From: Platanthera guangdongensis
Taxonomy: Eukaryota > Streptophyta > Magnoliopsida > Asparagales > Orchidaceae
DNA length: 64,000 nt
Assembly: GCA_039583875.1 (NCBI GenBank)
Contig: CM077159.1
Span: 105,363,295-105,427,294, forward strand
Direction: 5' to 3'
A program made the translations under genes and the position numbers. Below the pieces are notes generated by a model, which did not search any database, was not told where the DNA came from, and was given only the letters and a program-made list of their open reading frames with translations. Numbering within the stretch: the first letter of the stretch is position 1; every line of letters begins with the position of its first letter. Positions 1 to 9,867 of the stretch are shown one piece after another.

Positions 1-760
1 GATTTTTCTTTTCATGCAATTGTACTCTTTTATTTCATAGTGATAGAATGTATTTTTCAATTATGAGTAGCTAAATTTGCATAAGTACTTGATCATGATG
101 AAGCTTGGAATAAAATAAACTCTTCTTTTCTTTATCAAATGTCTTGTTCTTAATTTTGCTCGCTTACGATTTATCTTTGATTTATATTTCGTCGAATTCA
201 TATTTCGCGAATAAGTTTTTCGTTCCAAGATCCGTATCCTAAATGACCGAGAGGTTGCAGATACGAGTAGATCACTCAAAGATAAAAGGAGTTGCATGCA
301 CTCCTCGAGAGAGGACGACATAAATCCTCAGGATTGGAGTCAAATCAAATAGAGTGGTTCACCGCCTAAAGCAAGTTTAGGGGTTTCGACTGGCCGAGAG
401 GTCTTAATCGATCAACCTAAGGTTAGTCAAAAGCATGAGCTCGAGAGAGACGCTTTTGTACTTAGGAACTTCCACGGTCGAGTGAGTAATTTAAGAGTCT
501 TGCGTAATTTATGTTCATGAAGGTTCATTTTAATCCAATGGGATTCTAGATCAAGTGCTATCTTTTAGTTTGTTTTCTAGCTTTAGTTTTAATTTACCTT
601 GAATTTATATTTCGATAAAATAATATCAATTTGCGTGAGTAGAAGTACTCAACAGGCCCCGAGTCTAATACGACATTTCCTATACTATATTTCGATAGGT
701 ACGCTTGCCTATTTGAGATTATAGTTTGGATACATTTTAAAACTATAAAATTCCTCATCA
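1..760 (+). repeat. 5' LTR, R/U5 part, of the Athila-like element
   Basis: Matches 4622-5381 base for base apart from scattered substitutions, and ends ...CCTCATCA directly before the primer-binding site. The U3 and TATA box are left of the window. Confidence 0.9.
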
Positions 761-766
761 AGTTTT

Positions 767-784
767 TGGCGCCATTGTCGGGGA
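767..784 (+). promoter_or_regulatory. Primer-binding site, tRNA-Asp type
   Basis: TGGCGCCATTGTCGGGGA lies 6 nt after the LTR end. It differs at two positions from the TGGCGCCGTTGCCGGGGA site usual in Athila elements. The following 785-928 is an untranslated leader with no ORF I would support. Confidence 0.85.
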
Positions 785-928
785 CAATTTTTGTTGATAT
801 TTTGAAAGCGCGAATTGTATTAATTTTACATTCTCTTTCTCTACCCCTATTCACTTTTTCATTTTCTTTTTCGAATTCCATTCTATTAAGTACCGGTTGC
901 TTTATTTTCTTTTTACAAAACAAAAAAA

Positions 929-2125
929 ATGATATCTCAGTTGGCCGCTAAGATTGTCGAGCTTACACACAAAGTCAATCTTTTGCAAGTTGCAAGACAA
1001 CGTCAATTTTTTTGTACTTATTGTGGTGCCCCTCATCGGAGTGAGGAATGTTTTTCTAATTTTTATCTTCAAAATTATTCTTATAATTTTTGTAATAATT
1101 ATGAAAATAATTATTCCTACTTTAATGACAGTCCGTCATCTAATTTTCAGGAAAATACCCTTTTCAATACTTTTTCTAATTTTAATGGAAATAATTTTTC
1201 AAGTTCTTATGAAAATCATTTTGATAATTTTCCTGAAAATACTTTTTCAAGCTTCAATGAGAACAATTTTTCTGATTTTTGTAATTTTCCCTTTTCCTCG
1301 GATGTTGATTTCCGACATGATCACCCGGAAAGATTCCCGAGTACTGAGGATATTTATTTAGATCCGACTTTTTATTCTTCTTCTTCCGCACCGCAAGGTT
1401 TCTCTCCTAATTTTGGGGATTCTTCTAAATTTCCATTTGATTCTTCTCCCCAAAATTTGGATGAGACTTTTATTACTTTTAGTAATTTTTTCTCTTCCTC
1501 GGATAATGTCGCTAATGAGAAACATGACTCTTCATGTCCCCCCGTAGTTTCTTATACCGAAGAAGTCCAAGGGCTTTTTTTTCAAGAACTTGTTAAGTAT
1601 ATGGACGCATTGGGTGCAGTAGAAGAAGAACATGTTTCTCCTCCTACTACTACCAATTTTTCTCCTATTTATGAATTTACAAACATAATTTATAAATATA
1701 TAGGAGCAAAAATATATGAACCTGATGCGTCCAATGATTTGATTTTAAATCATTCTACAGACGACAAATTAATATTAGAAAATAAACAACCGGAGCATGA
1801 TCAATTTCTTTCACACGACCCTCCTCCGTGTGAAATTGTCTCTAACACGTTTATTTTTGATTTTTTTTATTCTAATAATTTTCATGTAGTAAATGAGCCG
1901 TTGCAATCAAATGTTGTCCCCGACCCATTTGCCGCTCATCTAGAAAGGTTCAACTCACCTCAGGTATGGATAGGTGTTTTGCATCTAAATTTTCAAGTCA
2001 ACTGCAAGAAGAAAAATCAAGAAGAAAGCAGAGGAGTACTCGGGCGACCAAGTTTGGCATCTTCGCCAAAACGCGAATTAAGGGAGTTACCCATTCATTT
2101 CAATTTTTATTTTTCTTTCTCCTAA
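929..2125 (+). CDS. Zinc-knuckle, Asn/Phe/Ser-rich Gag-like protein of the Athila-like element
   Basis: A 398-codon ORF whose ATG follows an A-rich leader. Residues 1-27 look like an amphipathic helix. Residues 29-41 form a short knuckle, C-x2-C-x3-H-x4-C (CTYCGAPHRSEEC), like the C-terminal knuckle of Athila Gag. Residues about 45-200 are a low-complexity run of Asn, Phe, Ser, Asp and Tyr with a loosely repeated NFxENxFS unit, prion-like in composition. The rest is acidic and Pro/Ser-rich, with a basic tail near residue 360. No capsid fold, protease or polymerase motif is visible. It may be the remnant of a Gag C-terminus that expanded by repeat growth. It is the only sizeable ORF of the element and is unbroken. 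Function unknown; nucleic-acid binding through the knuckle is inference. Confidence 0.7.
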   Translation: MISQLAAKIVELTHKVNLLQVARQRQFFCTYCGAPHRSEECFSNFYLQNYSYNFCNNYENNYSYFNDSPSSNFQENTLFNTFSNFNGNNFSSSYENHFDNFPENTFSSFNENNFSDFCNFPFSSDVDFRHDHPERFPSTEDIYLDPTFYSSSSAPQGFSPNFGDSSKFPFDSSPQNLDETFITFSNFFSSSDNVANEKHDSSCPPVVSYTEEVQGLFFQELVKYMDALGAVEEEHVSPPTTTNFSPIYEFTNIIYKYIGAKIYEPDASNDLILNHSTDDKLILENKQPEHDQFLSHDPPPCEIVSNTFIFDFFYSNNFHVVNEPLQSNVVPDPFAAHLERFNSPQVWIGVLHLNFQVNCKKKNQEESRGVLGRPSLASSPKRELRELPIHFNFYFSFS

Positions 2126-2264
2126 CCCGAACCGTCTTGCTTAAAGACGGGAAAAAGAAAAGCGCTCTTGGGAGACACCCCTTGCTTATCTTTTAATTTC
2201 TATGCATTTTTCTTTTTCTAAATTTTCACAAACTGTTTTTCTTTCCCCCCTCCTACTTGACTTA

Positions 2265-2286
2265 TAAACATTGGGGACAATGTTTA
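2265..2286 (+). ncRNA. Perfect 9-bp hairpin with GGGA (GNRA) loop
   Basis: TAAACATTG, loop GGGA, then CAATGTTTA: a perfect inverted repeat closed by a GNRA tetraloop, six bases before the AAGTATGGGGG tract. Seen directly. A role in RNA packaging or polypurine-tract selection is inference. Confidence 0.55.
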
Positions 2287-2812
2287 TTTTTAAGTATGGG
2301 GGTGGATTCTTATTTATTATTTTTATTTCAAAATTCAAAAAAAGGTTAAAACTCTTTAAATTTTTTTTAAAAAAATTTGTTTTTTTTATTATCCAAAATA
2401 CAAAAAAAATAGGAAAAAATACAAAAAATATAATAAACCTTTACTTAATATTTTTGTGACTTTTCAGAAATTTATTTTGAGTTTATTTATAAGAATTTTT
2501 ATAATTTTTGATTTTCTAATCTTTTATTTCATCAAAGTTAGTTAAATTTAATTTTTAGGTGATTTGATTTTAAGAAATAAATTTATGAAGTAAATTTGTT
2601 TAGAGAAATCTATTTAGCCATTTTTCTCTTTTATTGTAATTAGTTTCAATTTCATAGTGCTTAGTTTAACAATTTTTAGATTTTAATTATCTCCACTTTA
2701 AACTTTAAGATTCTTAGGAAATTTTAATTTACTATAGTTGCTCTCCAACAATTTAAATTTAATCTAAATTTTGTTTAGCCTTTCCCCTTGTTTTTAATTT
2801 TCTTGTTAGATC

Positions 2813-3058
2813 ATATGTCATGGGGGATAAAAGGATAAAATTCATTATCCCCTGGTACACATATGCATTTTTTTGGTTAGATCATATGTCATGGGAATCA
2901 AGTATTCCTTGGTACACATATGCAACCCCCAAAAAAGGAGTAAGAGGATAAAATTCAATACTTCTAAGCAATTTTGTTTGAAGAGAAAAAAAAAGAAGAA
3001 AAAAAACATCAAAAAAATAAAAAAATTGTGCGGGGTGAGAGGATAAAATTCATCACCC
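2813..3058 (+). ncRNA. Four stem-loops, three sharing the loop GGATAAAATTCA
   Basis: Stem 1 GGGGATA/TATCCCC at 2823-2829/2846-2852. Stem 2 GGAAT/ATTCC at 2894-2898/2904-2908. Stem 3 GGAGTA/TACTTC at 2937-2942/2959-2964. Stem 4 GGGTGA/TCACCC at 3033-3038/3053-3058. Loops 1, 3 and 4 contain GGATAAAATTCA although their stems differ, so stem pairing is kept while stem sequence changes. Stems 1 and 2 are also enclosed by CATATGT...ACATATG arms. This looks like selection for RNA or DNA secondary structure. Confidence 0.55.
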
Positions 3059-3459
3059 TGAATCTAAGATCTCTTCAATTGCCTTATTTCCAAACCCAAA
3101 ATACAATATAATTGCTTTAGATTTAAATTAAATTTGTAAGAGAGCATAAGTAGTGGTTGATTTTTCCTTTAAGTTTCTTTTTAGTGAAAAAGTATTAATA
3201 AATATTAATCTATCTTTGTTTGCTAAATACTTAATTTTGAGTTCTAAATAATTTATTAGAGAAAATTTTGCTAAATATTTAGCTCTTCACATTTTACTTT
3301 CATATTTTAGGAATTCAAATTTTGAATCCCTAAAATTTTATTTTTAACTTTCTCTTCATTTATTAAATTTTTACTTTGATTTAAAAATTATATTAATGTC
3401 TTATAAGTACTTCTCATAATTTTGCCCTGCAATAGCAAAAGCTTAAGTATGTGGGTATT

Positions 3460-5381
3460 TGATAAGTAATATTTACGCGTATTTTTACTATAATATTTAG
3501 TTTAATATTTAGTTTTAATTAATTATATTTTATTTATTCTGGTTAATAAATTATATCTTTTTGATTCTGTTAAATAATTTAAGTCTTATTTATTTTTGTA
3601 GGATTTACAACTATTTTTAGTATTTATTTTAGTTTAATAATTAATATAAAATTAATAATAATTTATATATTTTCATTTATAAATCATTTATTTTATATTT
3701 TAGTTTAATAATTTAATATATATTTATTTTTGTATGTTTATTGACGTGGTCGCGCTCCCGACGTTTGCAAAAGAAATATTTACCGAAGTCGTCATGTTGG
3801 CCGAGCAATTCATGCAGTCTACATGAAACCAAGTCAAAGTCTCGCTGCACTCGTTCAAGCCGATCAAGCGTTTCATGTCGCAATCACCCATTCAGCTCTT
3901 CTTCATGCAAGCTCATGTTAAATATATTATTATGCATTGATACCGCCACGCCATCATCGCCAACTCTCAAAATGACCGGTGCCAAGCAAGTCTTCGACAT
4001 TCAACTATTTTCATCATTCTCATGCACAACGCCATAGCCATCACCTTTTCATGTCAAAGCCGCCACCTCATCATACAACATACATCACCACCCCTTTCTC
4101 TCTCTAAAAACCGACATAGTTAAATACATGAACTTTATTATTATTATTATTACTATAACCATTTACTTCCCATCTTCATTTCTCCAAGAAATCGCTAGCT
4201 CCTCTTTATTCCATGAAACCACCACCTTTATATTCTTCTTCATTATCTCCTCCCTCCATTTACCTCCTCTTAAATATTTGATAAATATTTGATGTTTCAA
4301 CTCCATCTTAATTTTAGTAATTATGTCCACCATTCATCTCCTCTTTATAAACTATGAAACTCCCCCATTTAATTTGGTTGTTTTTTCGTATATTTCATTA
4401 ATATTTAATTATTATTACCACTTTATTTTCCTCCTCTTACCCTTGGCCTTCCAACCTTTCATGTGTCTTTCATCCTTTTTTTCCTATAAATAATGGCCAA
4501 GGGGGGATGATGAGGGGAGTCCACCATTGGGGTTGAAAATCGGGTTGGGTGGCTTATTTTTGTGATATCTTTGGAGTTAGTTTTATTTTATACAATTTTA
4601 TTTCATTTGCAATATAGTTTAGATTTTTCTTTTCATGCAATTATACTCTTTTATTTCATAGTGATAGAATGTATTTTTCAATTATGAGTAGCTAAATTTC
4701 CATAAGTACTTGATCATGATGAAGCTTGGAATAAAATAAACTCTTCTTTTCTTTATCAAATGTCTTGTTCTTAATTTTGCTCGCTTACGATTTATCTTTG
4801 ATTTATATTTCATCGAATTCATATTTCACGGATATGTTTTTCGTTCCAAGATCCGTATCCTAAATGACCGAGAGGTTGCGGATACGAGTAGATCACTCAA
4901 AGATAAAAGGAGTTGCATGCACACCTCGAGAGAGGACGACATAAATCCTCCGGATTGGAGTCAAATCCAATAGAGTGGTTCACCTCCTAAAGCAATCTTA
5001 GGGGTTTCGACTGGCCGAGAGGTCTTAATCGATCAATCTAAGGTTAGTCAAAAGCATGAGCTCGAGAGAGACGCTTTTGTACTTAGGAACTTCCATGGTC
5101 GAGTGAGCAATTTAAGAGTCTTGCGTAATTTATGTTCATGAAGGTTCATTTTAATCCAACGGGATTCTAGATCAAGTGCTATCTTTTAGTTTGTTTTCTA
5201 GCTTTAGTTTTAATTTACCTTGAATTTATATTTCGATAAAATCATATCAATTTGCATGAGTAGAAGTACTCAACAGGCCCCGAGTCTAATATGACATTTC
5301 CTATACTATATTTCGATAGGTACGCTTGCCTATTTGAGATTATAGTTTGGATACATTTTAAAACTATAAAATTCCTCATCA
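3460..5381 (+). repeat. 3' LTR of the Athila-like element (complete)
   Basis: 1922 bp, starts TGATAAGTAAT and ends CCTCATCA; its right 760 bp match the start of the window. A TATA box TATAAATAA at 4485-4493 puts the transcription start near 4520. The boundary with Tekay-2 pol is abrupt at 5381/5382. Confidence 0.85.
4485..4493 (+). promoter_or_regulatory. TATA box of the Athila-like LTR
   Basis: TATAAATAA about 1 kb into the LTR, followed by a G-rich likely R region. No other TATA-like word near it fits as well. Confidence 0.6.
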
Positions 5382-5386
5382 CTATC

Positions 5387-6380
5387 ACACTTCCGTGTTG
5401 TAGTAGCACACAACCCAAACCGCTGCCCGAAGCGACTTTATAAATCTCATAACCTTCGGTCCCACACGGCGAACTCAGCACAAGCGCCATGGTCAATCGA
5501 CATTTCAACTCCTCAAAAGCTCGAGCGCACTCCGGCGTCCAAACGAACTTCTGCTCCTTCCTCATCAAAGTAGTGAGAGGTAACGCTATCCGCAAGAAGT
5601 TCTCTACGAAGCGCCTATAATAGCCGGCAAGCCCCAGAAAGCTCAGGACTTCCGCTACCGTAGAAAGCTCAGGCCACTCCCGTATCGCAACAATCTTCGC
5701 CGGATCCACTGCAATACCTTCTCCACTCACTATATGACCGAGGAATGCCACTGAGGATAACCAAAACTCGCACTTCGAGAACTTGACATACAATTGATTC
5801 CTCCTTAGCATCTCCAAAACCAAATGAAGATGCTTGAAGTGATCTTCCTCACTATGCGAGTACACCAAAATATCGTCGATGAAGACAATCACAAAATTGT
5901 CCAAGTACTCCCTGAAGGTCCTGTTCAACAAATCCATGAACACTGACGGCACATTAGTCAGCCCAAACGGCATGACTGTAAAATCGTAATGCCCGTATCT
6001 CGTACTGAACGTTGTCTTCGGGATATCACTCTCCCTTAATCGCAGCTAATAGTACCCGGACTTGAGGTCCAACTTTGAGTACACCGTCGACCCGACCAAC
6101 TGATCAAAAAGATCATCGATCCGGGGGATCGGGTACTTGTTCTTTTCCATCAGCTTGTTGAGCTCCCGATAATCAATACATAGCCTCAAGCTTTCGTCCT
6201 TTTTCTTAACAAAGAGGACTGGCGCGCTCCAAGTCGAAGAACTTGGGCGCACATACCCTTGCTCCAACAACTCTTATAGTTGAACCTTCAGCTCCGCCAT
6301 TTCCTTAGGCGCTAGCCGATAAGGAGAGCGTGACACAGGCTTTGCACCTTGTACGAGCTCTATCGTAAAATCTATCTCCC
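5387..6380 (-). pseudogene. Reverse transcriptase and start of RNase H, Tekay-2, broken
   Basis: Reads upstream to downstream on the minus strand: [46 protein letters not shown], the catalytic FIDDILVYS box, the [11 protein letters not shown] thumb segment, and the first RNase H residues [14 protein letters not shown], where the Athila-like LTR cuts in. In-frame stops replace Gln after GYY (near 6048), within VQLQELLEQ (near 6273) and before EIDFTIEL (near 6383). All are explained by C-to-T change at CAG/CAA, as expected from an old methylated copy. The catalytic Asp pair is kept. Not functional. Confidence 0.9.
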
Positions 6381-6381
6381 A

Positions 6382-6948
6382 TTAAGGCGGGGCTCCAGGA
6401 AGATCTCTAGGGAACACATCAGGGTACTCTGATACCACTAAAATACTATCCAACGCAGGCTTTGGCTTTGCAACCTCCACTAATGTAAAGAACAGTTCTG
6501 CACCGGCACGAACCGCCTTCACCACCTGAAGAGCAGACATCAACGTCTTGCTCGACCCCTTCAAGCCCGTAAAAGTCGTCTCACGACTTGCTCCCAACTT
6601 GACTTCCTTACGACCGCAATCAATATAGGCTTGCTACTCCGAGAGCCAGTCCATGCCAAATATAACGTCGAACTCCATCAACGGTAGTAACGACGCTTGC
6701 AGATCGAACTCTTGATTCCCAATGCGAACCTTAACACCGCAGATTCTATACACGCGCATGGAACACCCATTGGGCAACAACACATCCAACTTATCCTTTG
6801 CCATCGAAGAAGGGACTCCGATTCGTGATATAAATCCTTCGAACAAGAAGGAGTGTGAAGCTCCTGTATCGAAGAGTGCTCTTGCCGGATTTTCACAAAT
6901 CAAAACAAATCTTAAACAAGCAGTGGTAAGGTAACATGCGCATAACAA
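6382..6948 (-). pseudogene. Aspartic protease region, Tekay-2
   Basis: Protease motif [14 protein letters not shown] near 6850-6890 with the DTG catalytic triplet intact, followed by [17 protein letters not shown] stop follows DWLSE near 6634, and the frame continues to [18 protein letters not shown] near 6385-6440. The gag/pro junction is shifted relative to gag, and the splice-donor-like GT kept in Tekay-1 and Tekay-3 is AT here. Confidence 0.8.
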
Positions 6949-6976
6949 GTATTTAAAGGAATTAACTTGCTATAAA

Positions 6977-7665
6977 TTAAACCGTATCTGTCACCACATC
7001 CGCCTGTTTGATGGCCTCTTGTTGGCCAAGATTGTACACCCTTGGTTGGGCCGGAGCATAATGGGATGCGGTCAACTCCACCGCCTTGCCCTTTTCTTCA
7101 TAAGTTGCTCCCGACTTTCTTTCGGACTTGGGACGTCCGCTCCAACAATCACGGGCAAAGTGTCCTGGCTTCCCACAAGTAAAACACGCACTCGGGGTCC
7201 GACCCGTAGTCGCCCCAGAAGCACCCGAAGAGGGAGCTGGACCCGAAGTCCTATGCTTCTTGAAGAATCTTTGATAGCCGGACTTTGAAGTAGTCGGCAC
7301 TTTGAACCCAGACTTCTTATCACCCAAGCTTTTCTTTGCTTGTACATTCTTCATGTCCTTCTCCAAGGATCGGGCCGTGTTGACCAAGGTCAGGAAACCC
7401 TGCATCATCGGCCCCGAGAGTAGTAACCTCAACTCATCTCTCAACTCTTCGTAGAATCGATTCATCTTACGCTCCTCATCCGCAATGGTGGAGCTAGCAT
7501 AACGACTCAACCGAGTAAACTCGTGGAGATATTCAGCCACGCTCCTCTCGCCCTGAACCAACTTCAGGAACTCATTCTCCAACGCTATCCACTGCACCAA
7601 AGGGAGGTATCTAGCCAAGAACAATCTCGAGAAATCCTCCATCGAGACATCAACAAGTTGCCTAC
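6977..7665 (-). pseudogene. Gag C-terminal part, Tekay-2, cut by SIRE-A
   Basis: Contains SRLFLARYLP, the capsid-like segment [28 protein letters not shown], and a CCHC knuckle CFTCGKPGHFARDC followed by WSGRPKSERK. The upstream half is at 43447-43910. Reading codons across both segments gives an uninterrupted match to Tekay-1 Gag around [13 protein letters not shown]. Residues upstream of 7666 in this frame belong to the SIRE-A LTR, not to Gag. Confidence 0.85.
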
Positions 7666-7685
7666 TGAAAGAAATAGTGCCTAAC

Positions 7686-7712
7686 CACCTAGAGGGGGGG
7701 GGTGAATAGGTG
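7686..7712 (-). other. U5 hairpin with homopolymer loop, SIRE-A 3' LTR
   Basis: CACCTA and TAGGTG arms enclose a run of 9 G (C on the transcribed strand). The same fold with different arms (ATATACTCTA/TAGAGTATAT) occurs at the matching place in SIRE-B, 45236-45271. Possible RNA structure near the 3' end or polyadenylation region. Confidence 0.45.
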
Positions 7713-8611
7713 TAATTTTTCTTTTTTACTTTAAAGGCAGACAAACTATTTTGTACTTTAAGCAGAAAATGCAAATTCTACAGCTATCACAACACAGCAA
7801 CCACAGAAACAAACATTCACAGAGTGCACACAGTGTTTACAGTGGTTCCCCAAGGTCTGGGTACATCCACTTTCCCCCTTCGCCTATCTAGTATTGTACT
7901 AAATTCGGCCTAACTTCGGCACTTCTCCTCAGATCCTCAGATCTTACAGCTCAGAACCCCAAACAGGTTCCTACAACTCAGAGTGTCCCCACTACTACAA
8001 CTTATGCACAAAGCCCTACCACTCTGTCTTCAACAAGACCTACACTCAGGCTAAACAACCCTACCTCAGCCTTCACCAAGGCCTACACTCGGAGAATTGA
8101 TTCTCCTACACTCAGGCTTAAAAGCCCTACCTCAGCCTTTATAAATTTAGGCTTACAACTCAGATCACTTAGGATCCTACAAAAAGATAATAAAAAGTTT
8201 TAGGTCACCACTCTGTTTGTGAGAATGAAGAGGGAAACCTCCTTGATCAGTTCTTGATAGCACTGATTCCTGAGATCAACTTTGTCTTTGCTTTCTTCAA
8301 GGCTTCTTGAGTCTGAACTCAGTAAAGTTGATCTTCTTGAAGTAGAACGGCTGGAAACTTCCTTCTTAGGATGGAGAATTAAATCTGGATCCTACTTTGC
8401 AGTCTGATTCAGAACCTGCTTCTTAAGAGATTTGATTAACATGTCTCTTTCTTGACTTCAATTACTGGAGTCCTCTCTTTTCAAGTAAATCTGAAGTTTC
8501 TTCAAAAAATACTGATTTACAGTTTTCTCTGGATTTGTCTGGATCTTCTTAAATTTTAATCTTCTGATTGATTGATGATGATTCGATTCATTTCTGTTGA
8601 AGGAGAAAGAC

Positions 8612-8620
8612 CTTTATATA
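8612..8620 (-). promoter_or_regulatory. TATA box of SIRE-A 3' LTR
   Basis: TATATAAAG on the minus strand, downstream of the GTGTCGACAC array, as expected for the U3/R border. The same word occurs in the other LTR at 42402-42410. Confidence 0.65.
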
Positions 8621-8755
8621 GTCTTCCTCCAAGGTAACCAGCTGATCCGATTTCTAACGAACTTCTGACAGCTCTGACAGTTGCAGTAGTCCGGTTGAAA
8701 TGGCAGCTGTCAAGTCATCCAAGTCACTTCTTGAAAATACTATATCTGTCTGAAA

Positions 8756-9455
8756 GTGTCGAGACTGATCTTCATTATGTGTCGACACAAATAGACTAAG
8801 TGTTGACACAAGTGAACTAAGTGTCGACACTAGCCTTGATGGTGTCGACACAACTCCTTGTGTTGTTGTAATAGCTTCTCGACACTGCTTCTTCAGAATG
8901 TGTCGACACTGATTTTGTGTGTCGACACAAGCCTTCTGTTGAATGTGTCGACACTGATTCTGTGTGTCGACACAAGTACTTCTTCTTTAAAACTTAGTTG
9001 AATTCTGCTGTATGTCGACACATCTCCTTTGTGTCGACACAACTTCTTGTGTTGAAACTTGCTGAGTGTCGACACATCTCCTTTGTGTCGACACAAGTAC
9101 TTCTTTTTCTTTAACTTTGTTGAAGCTTGCTGAGTGTCGACACAGCCTTCTGGTGTCGACACATTTGATGTCGACAATGCCTTCAGTGTGTTGACACAGC
9201 TTCCTGGTGTCGACACATTGGATGTCGACTAAGCTTCTCTGGGTGTCGACACTGCCTCTAAGTGTCGACATGATATATGTTGAGTATTCTTCATAGTGTG
9301 TCGACACTGCCTGTATGTGTCGACACTTTTCTTCGGGTGTCGACTCTGCTTTTCCTGGTGTCGACACAAATAATCCAAGTGTCGACACAGTTTCTCTAGG
9401 TGTCGACACAAGCCTTCATAAGTGTTGACACTGCATCTCTAGGTGTCGACACATG
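8756..9455 (-). repeat. GTGTCGACAC motif array in SIRE-A U3 (3' LTR)
   Basis: About 25 copies (counted by eye) of a perfect 10-bp palindrome GTGTCGACAC or one-base variants, spaced mostly 12-40 bp, lying upstream of the TATA box. The spacers are not conserved, so this is motif clustering rather than a simple tandem repeat. It recurs in the other LTR and in front of the env-like gene. Confidence 0.85.
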
Positions 9456-9597
9456 GACTTAGAAACGTTTCTGCATTTCCTGCAATTACTTAACCTGCAC
9501 ATATAAACTCAAAGCACATCAAATACACCTTGATGTATATCATTGAGTAGGGTGAGGCTTCTTCAAATCTGGTACACATTTTCCAATGTACCCAGCA

Positions 9598-9613
9598 ATC
9601 TCCCCTTATTTGG
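9598..9613 (-). promoter_or_regulatory. Polypurine tract of SIRE-A
   Basis: On the minus strand CCAAATAAGGGGAGAT directly precedes the 3' LTR. The next 250 bases toward the env-like stop are AT-rich with no gene. Confidence 0.75.
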
Positions 9614-9867
9614 AGAAGTCATAACCCTTAGTCAATGATATACACCATTCATAATAAATACTCAATATGATGTATAACAGTATTATATGACAGGGTAAAT
9701 ACTTAACAAAACATGTATAAACAATCTTCTCAGAATAACAATGTAATAGATTGAACATTAAACATTATTTTGTTACAACTTCCAATAGTTTCATTAATCA
9801 AAAGTTTACATGGATTTTTAGCACAAAAGAATACAAAATGTAAACTCAAGAAAATTCTATTCTATGG

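Larger units (their letters stand above)
2126..3459 (+). other. AT-rich 3' untranslated interior of the Athila-like element
   Basis: No supportable ORF. It holds a GNRA-type hairpin (2265-2286) followed by a G-rich tract around 2292-2305 (AAGTATGGGGGTGGA), and a cluster of stem-loops at 2813-3058. It ends in the presumed polypurine region (AAGTATGTGGGTATT, about 3445-3459) just before the 3' LTR. The two similar AAGTATG(G/T)GGGT tracts, 1.15 kb apart, are notable; only the second abuts the LTR. Confidence 0.6.
1..5381 (+). mobile_element. Athila-like LTR retrotransposon without pol (LARD-like), left end outside window
   Basis: The first 760 bases and 4622-5381 are near-identical and collinear without net indels, so they are the right parts of two direct LTRs. 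The full 3' LTR is 1922 bp, beginning TGATAAG and ending CCTCATCA. A tRNA-Asp-type primer site follows the 5' LTR. The 2.7-kb interior encodes one 398-codon ORF and no protease, RT, RNase H or integrase, so the element would need another element's enzymes. Lineage rests on the primer site, the zinc-knuckle form and the conserved hairpin plus G-tract region; it is an inference. It is inserted in the RT/RNase H region of minus-strand Tekay-2 at 5381/5382. The TSD cannot be checked because the left end is outside. Confidence 0.85.
5382..7665 (-). mobile_element. Tekay-2, Ty3/gypsy chromovirus fragment: RNase H/RT, protease, gag C-part
   Basis: Minus-strand RT, protease and gag in the order expected for Tekay/Del. 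It is cut on the left by the Athila-like element and on the right by SIRE-A at 7665/7666. The gag frame resumes at 43447, proving that SIRE-A split one element. TSD CCTAC at 7661-7665 against TCTAC at 43442-43446. It is the oldest layer: many Gln-to-stop changes of C-to-T type. Confidence 0.9.
7666..9597 (-). repeat. 3' LTR of SIRE-A
   Basis: 1932 bp. It matches 41456-43441 throughout with scattered substitutions (a few percent by eye). It is 54 bp shorter because it has one fewer copy of a 54-bp unit inside the GTGTCGACAC array. Internal ORFs with VSTH/CRHLE-type repeats are artefacts of this array. Confidence 0.93.

Noticed and set aside
767..784. tRNA genes at the PBS positions
   Set aside because: Only 10-18 nt complementary to tRNA 3' ends; no cloverleaf.
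3741..4037. 98-codon ORF in the Athila-like 3' LTR
   Set aside because: Low-complexity Ser/Cys-rich translation of LTR sequence with no start context or relatives I recognise.
8893..9411. Overlapping minus-strand ORFs with VSTH, CRHLE and CVDTQ repeats, also at 42683-43255
   Set aside because: They are the three frames of the GTGTCGACAC array, which contains no stop codons; no start context, codon bias or frame preference.
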